In this document: positions 25,029-33,882 of the stretch, piece after piece
How the letters are laid out: every line of letters begins with the position of its first letter
Position numbering within the stretch: position 1 is the stretch's first letter
Origin: CAYFZO01 sp965226235
GTDB taxonomy: Bacteria; Pseudomonadota; Gammaproteobacteria; Poriferisulfidales; Oxydemutatoraceae
DNA length: 64,000 nucleotides
Assembly (NCBI GenBank): GCA_965226235.1
Contig: OZ245335.1
Coordinates: forward strand, 1,612,001 to 1,676,000
Direction: 5' to 3'
Made by a program: the position numbers and the translations under genes
The notes under the pieces: model-generated
What the model was told of the DNA's origin: nothing
Seen by the model: only the letters and a program-made list of their open reading frames with translations
Databases searched by the model: none

Positions 25029-25988
25029 ATGCACAGGCAACGGGAGATCATAAGCCGGCGTTGCCTGCTGCTGTGTTGCACGGCGCTGGTATGCTTCGCC
25101 TCGTCTGGGGCGGCGCATGGCATCCGCGACAACGTTCCGCGCATTGCCGTGATGTCAGCCTTCGCGCCGGAGATGTCCGCCCTGAAAGAAGAGTTGGGCA
25201 ACACAGTAGTGCACTCGATAAACGGCGTTGAATTCTCCGTCGGCACATTGCAGCAGCACGATGTCGTGTTGCTTCTGACCGGCATCAGCGTCGTCAACGC
25301 TGCTATGACAGCGCAACTCGCGCTCGACAGATTCAACATCCGGTGGATTCTGTTCTCGGGCATTGCCGGCGGCGTCGATCCAGAGTTGAACCTTGGCGAT
25401 GTCGTCATAGCGGACCGCTGGGGGCAGTATCTCGAAATGCTTTTCGCCCGTGAAGTCAACGGCGGGTGGAGCAAACCGGCGTTCTTCAAGTATCCCTTCG
25501 GCAACTTCGGCATGATGTTCCCGCGAGCCGTTGACGTACGACAAGCCGGGGCCGAACCGCAAACCCGCTTCTGGTTTCCGGTCAACGAAACCCTGCTGGA
25601 CAATGCCCGCGCCGCAGCCACGGGAGTCATACTCGAGCAGTGCACGGCGCATGACATGTGTCTCGAGCAATCGCCCCGGATCGTAATTGGCGGCTCGGGG
25701 GTATCCGGCGGCGCTTTTGTTGATAACGCCGCTTTTCGCGACTACACCTTCAAGACCTTTGGCGCGCGCGTGCTGGATATGGAGAGCGCCGCCGTAGCGC
25801 ATGTCGCCTGGTCAAACCAGACGCCATTTATCGCCATCCGTAGCCTGTCCGACCTGGCGGGCGGGGAGGCGCATGAAAACCAGATGGAGATTTTCCTGCG
25901 CCTTGCAGCAAAAAACGCAGCCAGCGTCGTCAAGGCACTGCTGCGGGCAACACCCCGGGAGGCCAACCTCATTCAATCCCGCGATTGA
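25029..25988 (+). CDS. Exported MTA/SAH nucleosidase-like phosphorylase
   Basis: About 319 aa of the PNP_UDP_1 (nucleoside phosphorylase/MTAN) family. RIAVMSAFAPEMSALKEEL, the glycine-rich FSGIAGGVDPELNLGDVVI and the active-site segment VLDMESAAVAHVAW (with the Glu and Ser that position ribose) are present, followed by AIRSLSDLAGG. An N-terminal signal peptide (RRCLLLCCTALVCFASSGAA) indicates export, which is unusual for a purine-salvage enzyme. The frame is open from 24873, but that part overlaps an IS3 fragment, so the ATG at 25029 is chosen. The family splits N-glycosidic bonds of methylthioadenosine, adenosylhomocysteine or related nucleosides; the periplasmic substrate is unknown. Confidence 0.8.
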   Translation: MHRQREIISRRCLLLCCTALVCFASSGAAHGIRDNVPRIAVMSAFAPEMSALKEELGNTVVHSINGVEFSVGTLQQHDVVLLLTGISVVNAAMTAQLALDRFNIRWILFSGIAGGVDPELNLGDVVIADRWGQYLEMLFAREVNGGWSKPAFFKYPFGNFGMMFPRAVDVRQAGAEPQTRFWFPVNETLLDNARAAATGVILEQCTAHDMCLEQSPRIVIGGSGVSGGAFVDNAAFRDYTFKTFGARVLDMESAAVAHVAWSNQTPFIAIRSLSDLAGGEAHENQMEIFLRLAAKNAASVVKALLRATPREANLIQSRD

Positions 25989-26119
25989 CCGGACCCGCCG
26001 CCGCTATTGCTTCGTGATCTCGGAGTTTCGCCATGCCCGACGGTGCTTCGGTCCATGCCTCAGCTTGCCAGTCGGTGAATTCGCGGTTCGACGAGCACCG
26101 TCTAGTACAGCCTTACGCT

Positions 26120-26515
26120 ACACCCCGACTAAGTAACTCTCCTCTGGAGGCCGAAGAGGTGCTGGGGCATTACCGGGGCCTGTGGCAGGTGGAGGAGGCA
26201 TTCCGGGTCAGCAAGCACGACCTTCGGGTGCGACCGATCTTTCACTGGACACCCGCGCGCATCCAGGCGCATCTGGCGATCACGTTCATGGCCCTGCTGT
26301 GCGTGCGGCATCTGGCCTACCGTGTCGAGCTTCAGTCTCGCCGCCTTTCCCCGGAAGCTATCCGCACGGCTCTGCTCCATGTCCAGTCCAGCGTGCTGGA
26401 GCATCTGGGCACAGGACGGCGCTATGTCATTCCTTCCTCGGTGAGCCGGGAGGCGGAGAAGATCTACCAGGTGATGGGTTTGAAGCATTCCCGGGTTCCG
26501 TTCGAACTCGTCTGA
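26120..26515 (+). mobile_element. IS1634/IS4-like transposase C-terminal remnant
   Basis: The open frame reads SPLEAEEVLGHYRGLWQVEEAF and SKHDLRVRPIFHWTPARIQAH, the YREK-like Glu region and C-terminus of IS1634-type transposases, ending PFELV. Upstream of about 26120 the frame has no homology, so the first two catalytic Asp are lost. Confidence 0.75.
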
Positions 26516-26639
26516 TAGTTCTACAGGGCTCAAGCCCTGCATTGTAGTGCCTTGCTGGAAATTAAACTCCAATGAAATCAATCATTTGACTCATTCAACC
26601 GTCGAAGTCAGGAGGCGATTTCATAGAAACCTCGCACGC

Positions 26640-26679
26640 GGAAGCCGATGTGTTGCATCAACATGTCGGCTTCCTTTTT
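26640..26679 (+). terminator. Rho-independent terminator
   Basis: Inverted repeat ggaagccgatgtgttg / caacatgtcggcttcc with a short loop, followed by a run of five T. It lies 125 bp after the transposase fragment on the same strand and has no intact upstream gene of its own, so it may be a relic of the inserted element or of a deleted gene. Confidence 0.7.
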
Positions 26680-26783
26680 ACATCAGACCATCTGTCCCAT
26701 TTGTTTCTGAACTCATACACCGGGTAGGCGTCAAGAGAAGATGGAGCCTTTCTCAACCGGGGGCTGGTCGCGAGCGCGTGTGG

Positions 26784-27430
26784 ATGTATTATTCAGGGAG
26801 ATGCCCCAGAACCTGCCTGGTACCACCTGCAATATCTCCGCTACCGATACTGATCCTGTATTACACGCGTTATGGCGCAGTCGGGCAAATGGCGCGCGCG
26901 GTTGCACGGGGCGTCGAAAGCGTTGCCGATACCGAGGCCAGGTTGCGCGTCGCGCCAGCGATCACCACGCCGGGCACGGATAGCGCCGTGTCCGCCGATA
27001 CCGCGCCCGAAGCGACGCTCGACGATCTCGATCGGTGCGCTGGGTTGCTGCTCGGCAGCCCCCCACCCGTTTCGGCAACATGGCCGCTCCACTCAAGCAT
27101 TTCCTGGACCAAACCGGCGGGCAATGGATGAGCGGTACGTTCGTCGGCAAGCCGGCCGGTGTCTTCACTTCCTCGGCCAGCGCACACGGCGGACAGGAAA
27201 CCACCTTGATCACGATGATGATGCCTCTGCTGCACCACGGCATGCTGATCTACGGCATTCCCTTCAGCGAGTCACAACTCATCACCACGCGCAGCGGCGG
27301 CACGCCTTACGGCGCGAGCCACGTCGCAGGCAAGGACAGTACACTGCCGCTTACCCAGGACGAAACAGCGTTGTGCCGTGCGCTGGGGCGCCGCTACGCT
27401 GAAGTCGCCCACCGACGCGCAGCGGACTAA
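26784..27430 (+). pseudogene. wrbA: NAD(P)H:quinone oxidoreductase WrbA, frameshifted
   Basis: Flavodoxin-like WrbA in two frames. The first holds PILILYYTRYGAVGQMARAV and the ATLDDLDRCAGLLLGSP segment; the second continues PTRFGNMAAPLKHFLD, GTFVGKPAGVFTSSASAHGG and TRSGGTPYGASHVAG to 27430. The join is at a run of six C (27061-27066) where four would keep the frame. In addition the codon at the usual WrbA start (26832) is ATA rather than ATG, with the nearest in-frame ATG at 26784. The gene is therefore likely inactive unless the C-run slips. Confidence 0.82.
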
Positions 27431-27771
27431 GGGAGCCCCCTGGCGCGGGGAAGAAACCTGCGCCCGGCTGGCGGTGCACACCGGCAGCCATGCCGAACAT
27501 CCCTCGGGCGCGTGATCGCGGTAGCGCAGGCTCGCGCGCACACCTCCTCCAGGTTCTGGCACACCCGCGCAACACGGGATCAGTATCAGGCGAGCGTGGG
27601 GCGGCTTTGCAACAACGCTCGGCGGACACCCTCACCAACAAAATCCCGGGTTGTCCCATAGGTGGTAAACTCCTACACCCGGTTGCATTGCACTATGACG
27701 GCAACAATAATCCGCAGGGGAATGGTTCCTTGCGGGACGGTTTTCTGCACGTGACAGGAGGAATCTGAAAC
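27431..27771. other. Intergenic region before the coiled-coil gene
   Basis: No gene recognised. It contains one copy of the dispersed IS-end-like sequence (ttgtcccataggtgg, 27651-27665). At its end there is a strong Shine-Dalgarno aggagg (27756-27761) for the ATG at 27772. Confidence 0.5.
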
Positions 27772-28086
27772 ATGGAACTGACAGTCCAGCAATTTGAACA
27801 GTTTGACAACCGCCTTGGGCAATTTGACAATCGCCTTGAGCAATTTGACAATCGCCTTGAGCAATTTGACAACCGCCTTGAGCAATTTGACAATCGCCTG
27901 CAGGCTGTTGAACAAGGGCAACGAGACCTTGAGCGCGAGGTCGTTGGCGTCAAGCAGGATCTCTCGCGTGAGATCGTTGCTTCCCAGGCCCGGATCATCC
28001 AGTGGGTGGTCGGTCTGTTCCTGGGCTCGACGGTGGTCGTCGCGACGCTCTCCGGCGTCTATATCTCGGTGCTGCTCGCGCGATAA
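27772..28086 (+). CDS. Tail-anchored coiled-coil protein with heptad DNA repeats
   Basis: 104 aa. Residues about 4-44 are five near-perfect heptads (EQFDNRL), encoded by a 21-bp tandem repeat. A short acidic coiled coil (RDLEREVVGVKQDLSREI) and a C-terminal membrane helix (QWVVGLFLGSTVVVATLSGV) follow, leaving a few residues (YISVLLAR) at the end. This resembles CCDC90/DUF1640-type proteins. It shares the C-terminal anchor (QWVVG.F.G...GVYIS..LAR) with the three genes at 39951-41738. The strong Shine-Dalgarno site supports expression. Function is unknown; the repeat number is likely to vary by slippage. Confidence 0.75.
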   Translation: MELTVQQFEQFDNRLGQFDNRLEQFDNRLEQFDNRLEQFDNRLQAVEQGQRDLEREVVGVKQDLSREIVASQARIIQWVVGLFLGSTVVVATLSGVYISVLLAR

Positions 28087-28306
28087 CACTTGCGGCCGGA
28101 GGCCGCGCCTATTAGTTGACATGACGCCCCGCATCCGCGGGACGTTGTTTATTTGGTTCAAGACGGATCCGACCAACGGCACCAAAATTCGGATAAGCGG
28201 TCGGAACCTGGACTTTCAGCCTGGCGGCGCCTTGCTCTATGTGGTGGCGCAGTACAAAGGTGTGTCAACCCAATCCAAAGGTGTTCCTGCTTTCCATGCG
28301 CGTCGG

Positions 28307-28312
28307 TATAAT
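28307..28312 (+). promoter_or_regulatory. Candidate -10 box of fmdB
   Basis: TATAAT with its last base only 8 nt before the fmdB ATG at 28321. The -35 candidate 17 bp upstream (ttcctg) is weak. If used, the transcript would begin at or within 1-2 nt of the start codon. No Shine-Dalgarno site is seen before this ATG, which is consistent with a leaderless mRNA. Confidence 0.35.
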
Positions 28313-28320
28313 GCAACCGT

Positions 28321-28683
28321 ATGCCTATTTATGAATATCAATGCGCCGTCTGCGGAGCGCGTCACGAGGCCTTGCAGAAACTCAATGCGCCACTATTGCG
28401 CGATTGCCCGGAATGCGGCAGACCCGACCTGGTCAAGCTGGTGACGGTGGCGGGCTTTCGCCTGGCTGGCAGCGGCTGGTACGAGACCGATTTCAAGACC
28501 GGGGACAAGCGCAATCTGGCGACAGGTTCCGACGCGCGACCCGATGCCGGTAAAGACCCTGCCCCCGGCAAGGAATCCGCCGCGAGCGGAGGGTCCACCG
28601 CCGACAAAAATCAGAAGAAGCCTGAGAAGAAGCCTGAATCGAAACCGGCAGGTCGACCTGTCTCTCCTGCAGCAAGCGAATAG
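28321..28683 (+). CDS. FmdB-family zinc-ribbon protein
   Basis: 120 aa. It begins MPIYEYQCAVCGARHEALQK and has the second knuckle CPECG, i.e. the CxxC...CxxC zinc ribbon of the FmdB regulatory family, followed by the family-typical GSGWYETDFK. The C-terminal half is low complexity, rich in Lys, Glu, Pro and Ser. The position just upstream of aspS is conserved in gammaproteobacteria. Biochemical role is unproven. Confidence 0.88.
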   Translation: MPIYEYQCAVCGARHEALQKLNAPLLRDCPECGRPDLVKLVTVAGFRLAGSGWYETDFKTGDKRNLATGSDARPDAGKDPAPGKESAASGGSTADKNQKKPEKKPESKPAGRPVSPAASE

Positions 28684-28732
28684 CGCCTCCGACAGTAATC
28701 TGATGATGCCTGGCCGGTTTGCGCCCTCGTCG

Positions 28733-30508
28733 ATGCGTACCCATTATTGTGGAGAGATCGGTGACGCGATGCTCGGTCAGGAGGTGGCGGTCTGTGGCTG
28801 GGTCAATCGACGCCGCGACCATGGCGGCATTATTTTTATTGATTTGCGTGATCGGGAAGGCATCGTGCAGGTGGTCGCCAACCCCGATACGCCCGCGGTG
28901 TTCTCGGTCGCCGATCGGGTGCGTAGCGAGTTTGTCGTGCGCGTGCGCGGAGAGATCAGGCTACGCCCGGAGAATACGGAAAACCCTGCGCTGAAGACCG
29001 GCCGGGTTGAAATCGTCGCCGCGGTGTTCGAGATTCTCAACGTTGCCCGCCCGCCCCCTGTGCAGATCGACGACAGCAACGTCGGCGATGAAGTACGCCT
29101 CGCCTATCGGTATATCGACCTGCGACGCCCGGCGATGCAACGCAATCTTGGGACGCGCGCGCGCGCGACTCGAGAGTTGCGCGCGTTTCTCGATGATCAT
29201 GGCTTTATCGACATCGAGACGCCGATGCTGACCCGTTCGACGCCCGAAGGTGCCCGCGACTATCTGGTTCCGAGTCGCACGCACGCAGGTGCCTTCTTCG
29301 CGTTGCCGCAGTCGCCGCAGTTGTTCAAGCAGTTGTTGATGATGGGCGGGTTCGATCGCTATTACCAGGTGGTTCGTTGCTTTCGCGATGAAGACCTGCG
29401 CGCCGACCGGCAGCCAGAATTCACGCAACTCGATATCGAGATGTCTTTCGTCGACGAGGATTTCGTCATGCGGCTGGTGGAGCGGATGATCCGCTTGTTG
29501 TTCGAGCGCGTTGTCGGCGTGGCATTGCCGGATCCATTTCCATGCGTTTCCCATGATGAAGCGATGCGGCGCTATGCCAGCGACCGCCCCGACCTGCGTA
29601 TCCCGCTTGAGATTGTCCCCATCGAGGACCTGATGCGCGGGGTTGATTTCAAGGTGTTTTCCGCCCATGCCACGGCACCCGACAGCCGCGTCGTCGCCCT
29701 TCGCGTTCCCGGCGGCGGCAGGCTCACGCGCGGGGCAATCGACGAGTACACTGCGTACGTCAGCAACTTTGGCGCGCGCGGTCTGGCCTATATCAAGTGC
29801 GGCGAACTTGCGCGCGCGCGCGCAGGTCTGCAATCGCCGATTCTCAAGTTCATGCCCGACGATGTGATCGCGAAGCTGCTCGAGCGCACCGGCGCAGCCG
29901 ATGGCGACATGATTTTTTTCGGCGCAGGCAAGCGAGAGACGGTCAACGAATCCATGGGCGCATTGCGGGTGCGTCTCGGTCACGACCTGAAGCTGGTCGA
30001 AGCGGCGTGGTGCCCTCTGTGGGTCGTTGACTTCCCGCTGTTCGAGTTTGACGACAAAGCGCAGCGCTGGACTTCGCTGCACCACCCGTTTACCGCGCCG
30101 ACCGACGCGCAGGTATTGCTGTCCGGGGAGCCTGCCGCCTGCCGCGCGCGCGCCTATGACCTCGTGATCAACGGCGTCGAACTCGGCGGCGGCTCCATCC
30201 GCATTCACGATCCAGCGACGCAGCGTGCGGTGTTTGACATCCTGGACCCAGAGGAGCACGAACTCGAAGAGAAGTTCGGGTTTCTGCTGCGCGCGCTCGA
30301 ATATGGGTGCCCTCCGCATGGGGGTATCGCGTTTGGCCTCGATCGGCTGGTGATGCTGTTGACCGGGAGCGCATCGATACGCGACGTCATCGCTTTTCCC
30401 AAAACCCAGAATGCGCATTGTCCTCTGACCGACGCGCCCGCGCGCGTGCCGTCAGAGCAACTGCGAGAAGCAGGTATACGCCTTGCCCAGTCCCACGACA
30501 AGAAATGA
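28733..30508 (+). CDS. aspS: Aspartyl-tRNA synthetase
   Basis: 591 aa from the family-typical start MRTHYCGE (ATG 28733; ATGs at 28703 and 28706 are possible but less likely). It has an N-terminal OB-fold anticodon-binding domain (CGWVNRRRDHGGIIFIDLRD), a class II core with motif 2 (FRDEDLRADRQPEFTQLD), a GAD insertion domain, and motif 3 (GGIAFGLDRLVMLL). The bacterial length is normal. It charges tRNA-Asp (discriminating or not cannot be told here). No obvious Shine-Dalgarno site. It overlaps nudB by 26 bp. Confidence 0.96.
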   Translation: MRTHYCGEIGDAMLGQEVAVCGWVNRRRDHGGIIFIDLRDREGIVQVVANPDTPAVFSVADRVRSEFVVRVRGEIRLRPENTENPALKTGRVEIVAAVFEILNVARPPPVQIDDSNVGDEVRLAYRYIDLRRPAMQRNLGTRARATRELRAFLDDHGFIDIETPMLTRSTPEGARDYLVPSRTHAGAFFALPQSPQLFKQLLMMGGFDRYYQVVRCFRDEDLRADRQPEFTQLDIEMSFVDEDFVMRLVERMIRLLFERVVGVALPDPFPCVSHDEAMRRYASDRPDLRIPLEIVPIEDLMRGVDFKVFSAHATAPDSRVVALRVPGGGRLTRGAIDEYTAYVSNFGARGLAYIKCGELARARAGLQSPILKFMPDDVIAKLLERTGAADGDMIFFGAGKRETVNESMGALRVRLGHDLKLVEAAWCPLWVVDFPLFEFDDKAQRWTSLHHPFTAPTDAQVLLSGEPAACRARAYDLVINGVELGGGSIRIHDPATQRAVFDILDPEEHELEEKFGFLLRALEYGCPPHGGIAFGLDRLVMLLTGSASIRDVIAFPKTQNAHCPLTDAPARVPSEQLREAGIRLAQSHDKK

Positions 30509-30935
30509 GTCACGCTACAAGCGCCCCGAGTCGGTGCTGGTCGTCGTGTACACTGCTGACAGGCGGGTGCTGCTGTTGCGCCGCAAGGAACCACCGAGCT
30601 TCTGGCAGTCGGTTGCAGGCAGTCTCGAATGGGGCGAAGACCCGCAACAGGCCATGGTGCGCGAACTACGCGAGGAAACCGGTATCGAAAGCAAGGAAGT
30701 CGTGGACTGTTACGTGTTGAACAGGTTTCTGATCTATCCTATGTGGCGAGACCGCTATGCGCCCGGTGTCGTGGAGGGCCTCGAATACGTGTTCAGGCTC
30801 AAGCTCGACACTATATGCGAGATTACGCTCAACGAGCGGGAGCACGCGGAATACCAGTGGGTGTCTCGCCGCGAAGCACTGGAGCGAGTGAGTTCTTATA
30901 CCAATTTCGAGGCGATCGAGCAGTGGGTTTTCTGA
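30483..30935 (+). CDS. nudB: Dihydroneopterin triphosphate pyrophosphatase
   Basis: 150-aa Nudix hydrolase with an intact Nudix box: the G and E of GSLEWGE, then RELREETGI. YKRPESVLVVVYT at the N-terminus and WVSRREALERVSSYTN near the C-terminus are NudB-specific. It removes pyrophosphate from dihydroneopterin triphosphate in folate synthesis. The start is TTG at 30483 inside the aspS 3' end (26-bp overlap). The order aspS-nudB-yebC-ruvC is as in Escherichia coli. Confidence 0.9.
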   Translation: MPSPTTRNESRYKRPESVLVVVYTADRRVLLLRRKEPPSFWQSVAGSLEWGEDPQQAMVRELREETGIESKEVVDCYVLNRFLIYPMWRDRYAPGVVEGLEYVFRLKLDTICEITLNEREHAEYQWVSRREALERVSSYTNFEAIEQWVF

Positions 30936-30962
30936 ACTCGACAATCATCAAAAGGATGTAGC

Positions 30963-31703
30963 GTGTCCGGGCACAGCAAGTGGGCCAACATCCAGCACCG
31001 CAAGAAAGCCCAGGACGCGAGGCGCGGCAAGCTGTTCACGCGGTTGATTCGCGAAATCACTATCGCCGCCCGTCTCGGTGGGCATGAGCCGGGCGCCAAC
31101 CCGCGCCTGCGGTTGGCACTCGACAAGGCGGCCGCGGCCAACCTGGGCAGGGAGCCCATCGACCGCGCAATCAAGCGTGGTGCCGGTCTGGTGGAAGGCC
31201 GGCCTTACGAAAGCGTGCAATATGAAGGATACGGTCCGGCTGGCACGGCCGTTCTCGTCGACTGCGCTACGGACAACCGCAACCGCACCGTCGCAGAAGT
31301 ACGCAACGTGTTTACACGCCACGGCGGCAGCCTGGGAGAGAACGGCTCGGTCGCCTACCTGTTCGAGCGGCGAGGCGTGCTGGGCTATGGGCAGGCGGAC
31401 GAAGACACGATACTCGAAGCGGCGCTCGAAGTGGGCGCCGACGATGTGGTCGGCAAAGACGGCGCGGTGTGGGTCTTTACTGTCCCGGAGCAACTGTTCG
31501 AGATTGGACAGGCCATGGGGGCCAGCGGGTTCGCGCCCGATGAATCGGAGCTGGGCATGGTTCCAACTTCGCTGATCGAGATCGGCGGTGAAGATGCCGA
31601 CCGGCTGGTGCGGATGCTCGACTCGCTGGAAGAACTCGAAGATGTGCAGAACATTTACTGCAACGCCAACCTGTCGGATACCCCTTGGCTGCCGTGGCGA
31701 TGA
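30963..31703 (+). CDS. yebC: YebC/PmpR-family (TACO1) regulatory protein
   Basis: 246 aa, starting GTG 30963 with SGHSKWANIQHRKKAQDARRG, then KLFTRLIREITIAAR and the YEGYGPAGTAVLVD signature, the standard YebC beginning. Members act as DNA-binding regulators or ribosome-associated factors that help translation of proline-rich tracts. Length and termini are normal. It lies 7 bp before ruvC, as usual. Confidence 0.93.
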   Translation: MSGHSKWANIQHRKKAQDARRGKLFTRLIREITIAARLGGHEPGANPRLRLALDKAAAANLGREPIDRAIKRGAGLVEGRPYESVQYEGYGPAGTAVLVDCATDNRNRTVAEVRNVFTRHGGSLGENGSVAYLFERRGVLGYGQADEDTILEAALEVGADDVVGKDGAVWVFTVPEQLFEIGQAMGASGFAPDESELGMVPTSLIEIGGEDADRLVRMLDSLEELEDVQNIYCNANLSDTPWLPWR

Positions 31704-31710
31704 TTGCAAC

Positions 31711-32211
31711 ATGCAACGCATTTTAGGCATAGACCCGGGACTCGTTGCGACCGGTTACGCCCTGATCGAAAGCGACGCAGGTGCCGTACGCCTGGTTTGT
31801 AGCAATGTCATCGCAGCGCCGAATGGTCAGACGTTGCCCGTGCGCCTCGGCGTGATCTTCAATGGCCTGAGCGCGGTCATCGAATCCTACCGCCCCGAGG
31901 CAGCCTCCATAGAAACCGTGTTCATGCACAAGGACGCATCGGCGGCGCTCAAGCTCGGGCAGGCCCGCGGTGTCGCCGTTTGCGCGAACGTGATCCACGG
32001 CGTGGCCGTGTATGAATACGACACCCGCGTGGTCAAGAAAACCATCGTCGGCAAGGGCAACGCCAGCAAGCAGCAAGTGCAGTTCATGGTCGCGCGTCTG
32101 CTGCAAGTAGCCGAGCGCCAGCGTAGCGACGAAGCGGACGCGATGGCGCTTGCCCTGTGCCACATTTTTACGCACGGCGCGAAGACCCGGCTGGAGCGGG
32201 CAATGCCATGA
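31711..32211 (+). CDS. ruvC: Holliday junction resolvase RuvC
   Basis: 166-aa RNase H-fold endonuclease that cuts Holliday junctions. Catalytic acidic residues are visible in ILGIDPGL (Asp7), SIETVF (Glu) and SDEADAMALALCH (two Asp near the C-terminus). The ATG at 31711 is chosen by family alignment, 7 bp after yebC. The stop overlaps the ruvA ATG (ATGA). Confidence 0.95.
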   Translation: MQRILGIDPGLVATGYALIESDAGAVRLVCSNVIAAPNGQTLPVRLGVIFNGLSAVIESYRPEAASIETVFMHKDASAALKLGQARGVAVCANVIHGVAVYEYDTRVVKKTIVGKGNASKQQVQFMVARLLQVAERQRSDEADAMALALCHIFTHGAKTRLERAMP

Positions 32212-32801
32212 TTTCACGGCTGGTCGGCGAGCTTGTACTGAAGAGTCCACCGCATCTGATTGTCGACGTCAACGGCGTCGGTTATGAAATGCAGGCTCCG
32301 ATGTCGACCTTCTACAGCCTTCCCGAGACCGGCCAGCACGTCACCCTGCTCACGCATCTGCAGGTGCGCGATGATGCACACCTGCTGTACGCGTTTGTCT
32401 CGGAGTATGACCGCAGCCTGTTCCGTGCCCTGATCAGAATCAGCGGCATCGGCGCGAAAATTGCGCTGGCCATCCTTTCGGCAATGGAAGCCGCCACCTT
32501 CAAGGAACTGGTGCTCGAAGGAGACCCTGTGGGATTGACGCGCGTTCCAGGCATCGGTCAGAAGACCGCCGAGCGGCTGGTGCTGGAAATGAAGAACCGT
32601 TTCAAGGACGATTACTGGACGCAGTCTGGCCACGTGGGCGTGGATCGAGGTTTGTCCGTTGATAGCCATGCCGCCGCGGCGCAAGCCTTGGTGTCGCTCG
32701 GCTACAAGGCTGCCGATGCGCGCAGGATGATCCGGCAGGCGGCAAAATCGGATGACTCGGTGGAAGACATGATCAAAGCCGCGCTGAAAGACAGTCTGTA
32801 A
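32208..32801 (+). CDS. ruvA: Holliday junction branch migration protein RuvA
   Basis: 197 aa. It has an N-terminal OB fold (MISRLVGELV...VDVNGVGYE), two helix-hairpin-helix motifs (ISGIGAKIALAIL and VPGIGQKTAERLV) and a C-terminal RuvB-contacting domain (AAQALVSLGYKAADARRMI). It is translationally coupled to ruvC by a 4-bp overlap. It binds four-way junctions and loads RuvB. Confidence 0.96.
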   Translation: MISRLVGELVLKSPPHLIVDVNGVGYEMQAPMSTFYSLPETGQHVTLLTHLQVRDDAHLLYAFVSEYDRSLFRALIRISGIGAKIALAILSAMEAATFKELVLEGDPVGLTRVPGIGQKTAERLVLEMKNRFKDDYWTQSGHVGVDRGLSVDSHAAAAQALVSLGYKAADARRMIRQAAKSDDSVEDMIKAALKDSL

Positions 32802-32844
32802 CATCCGATATGGCCACAAGCGATGGATTTTGACGAGCCAGGCA

Positions 32845-33882
32845 ATGACTGAATCCAACTCTCTGCTGAACGCACGCCGCACCCAGGGCGAAATCGGTGC
32901 GGACGCGCACGTTCGCCCCGAGCAACTGGACCAATATATCGGCCAGGAGACGGTGTGCGAGCAGATGCGCGTGTTTATCGAAGCGGCGCGCGGCCGCGGC
33001 GACCCACTCGATCATGTACTGATCTTTGGCCCGCCGGGGCTCGGCAAGACCACGCTGGCCCATATCGTAGCCAAAGAGATGGGCGCCAACCTGCGCCAGA
33101 CCTCGGGGCCGGTGATTGAAAAGGCCGGCGACCTGGCAGCGATGCTGACCAACCTCGAAACGCACGATGTATTGTTCGTCGATGAGATCCATCGCCTCAA
33201 CCCGGTTGTCGAGGAGATTCTGTATCCGGCGATGGAGGATTTTCAACTGGACATTATTATTGGCGAAGGGCCGGCCGCGCGCTCGATCAAGCTGGAACTA
33301 CAGCCGTTCACCCTGGTCGGAGCAACCACGCGTGCCGGTTTGCTGACTTCGCCATTGCGTGACCGGTTCGGCATCGTGCAGCGGCTGGAGTTCTACACGG
33401 CACAGGAACTCACGCGCATCGTGACACGTAGCGCGAAGATATTCGGGATTGGAATCGACGACGCCGGCGCGAGCGAAATAGCCTGTCGCTCGCGTGGCAC
33501 CCCGCGCATTGCCAATCGCCTGTTGCGCCGGGTGCGCGATTATGCCGAAGTCAAGTTCGATGGCGCGATTACACAGGAAGTCGCGTCGCAGGCCCTGGCG
33601 CTGCTGGAAGTCGACGCCAGCGGATTCGATACGATGGATCGCCGTCTACTACAGATGATGATCGAGCGTTTCCGCGGCGGCCCCGTCGGCATCGACAGTC
33701 TGGCGGCGGCGATCGGCGAAGAACGCGGCACCATAGAAGATGTCATCGAGCCGTTTCTGATCCAGAGCGGGTACCTGCTGCGCACCGCGCGCGGGCGCCA
33801 GGTGACCGCGCTCACCTGGCGTTATTTCAATCTTGACCCACCGGACGACCACGCTGTGCCGTCTCCGCCGAGCCTCTTCTGA
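32845..33882 (+). CDS. ruvB: Holliday junction branch migration ATPase RuvB
   Basis: 345-aa AAA+ motor. It has Walker A GPPGLGKTTLA, Walker B VLFVDEIHRL, sensor 1 VGATTRAG and the arginine finger in SPLRDRFG. The C-terminal winged helix (RLLQMMIERFRGGPVGIDSLA) is present. The ATG at 32845 is preferred; a TTG at 32830 is in frame. In most relatives ybgC follows before tolQ, but not here. Confidence 0.96.
   Translation: MTESNSLLNARRTQGEIGADAHVRPEQLDQYIGQETVCEQMRVFIEAARGRGDPLDHVLIFGPPGLGKTTLAHIVAKEMGANLRQTSGPVIEKAGDLAAMLTNLETHDVLFVDEIHRLNPVVEEILYPAMEDFQLDIIIGEGPAARSIKLELQPFTLVGATTRAGLLTSPLRDRFGIVQRLEFYTAQELTRIVTRSAKIFGIGIDDAGASEIACRSRGTPRIANRLLRRVRDYAEVKFDGAITQEVASQALALLEVDASGFDTMDRRLLQMMIERFRGGPVGIDSLAAAIGEERGTIEDVIEPFLIQSGYLLRTARGRQVTALTWRYFNLDPPDDHAVPSPPSLF

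Noticed and set aside
28961..30418. 485-codon frame antisense to aspS
   Set aside because: Shadow of a high-GC essential gene; no homology.
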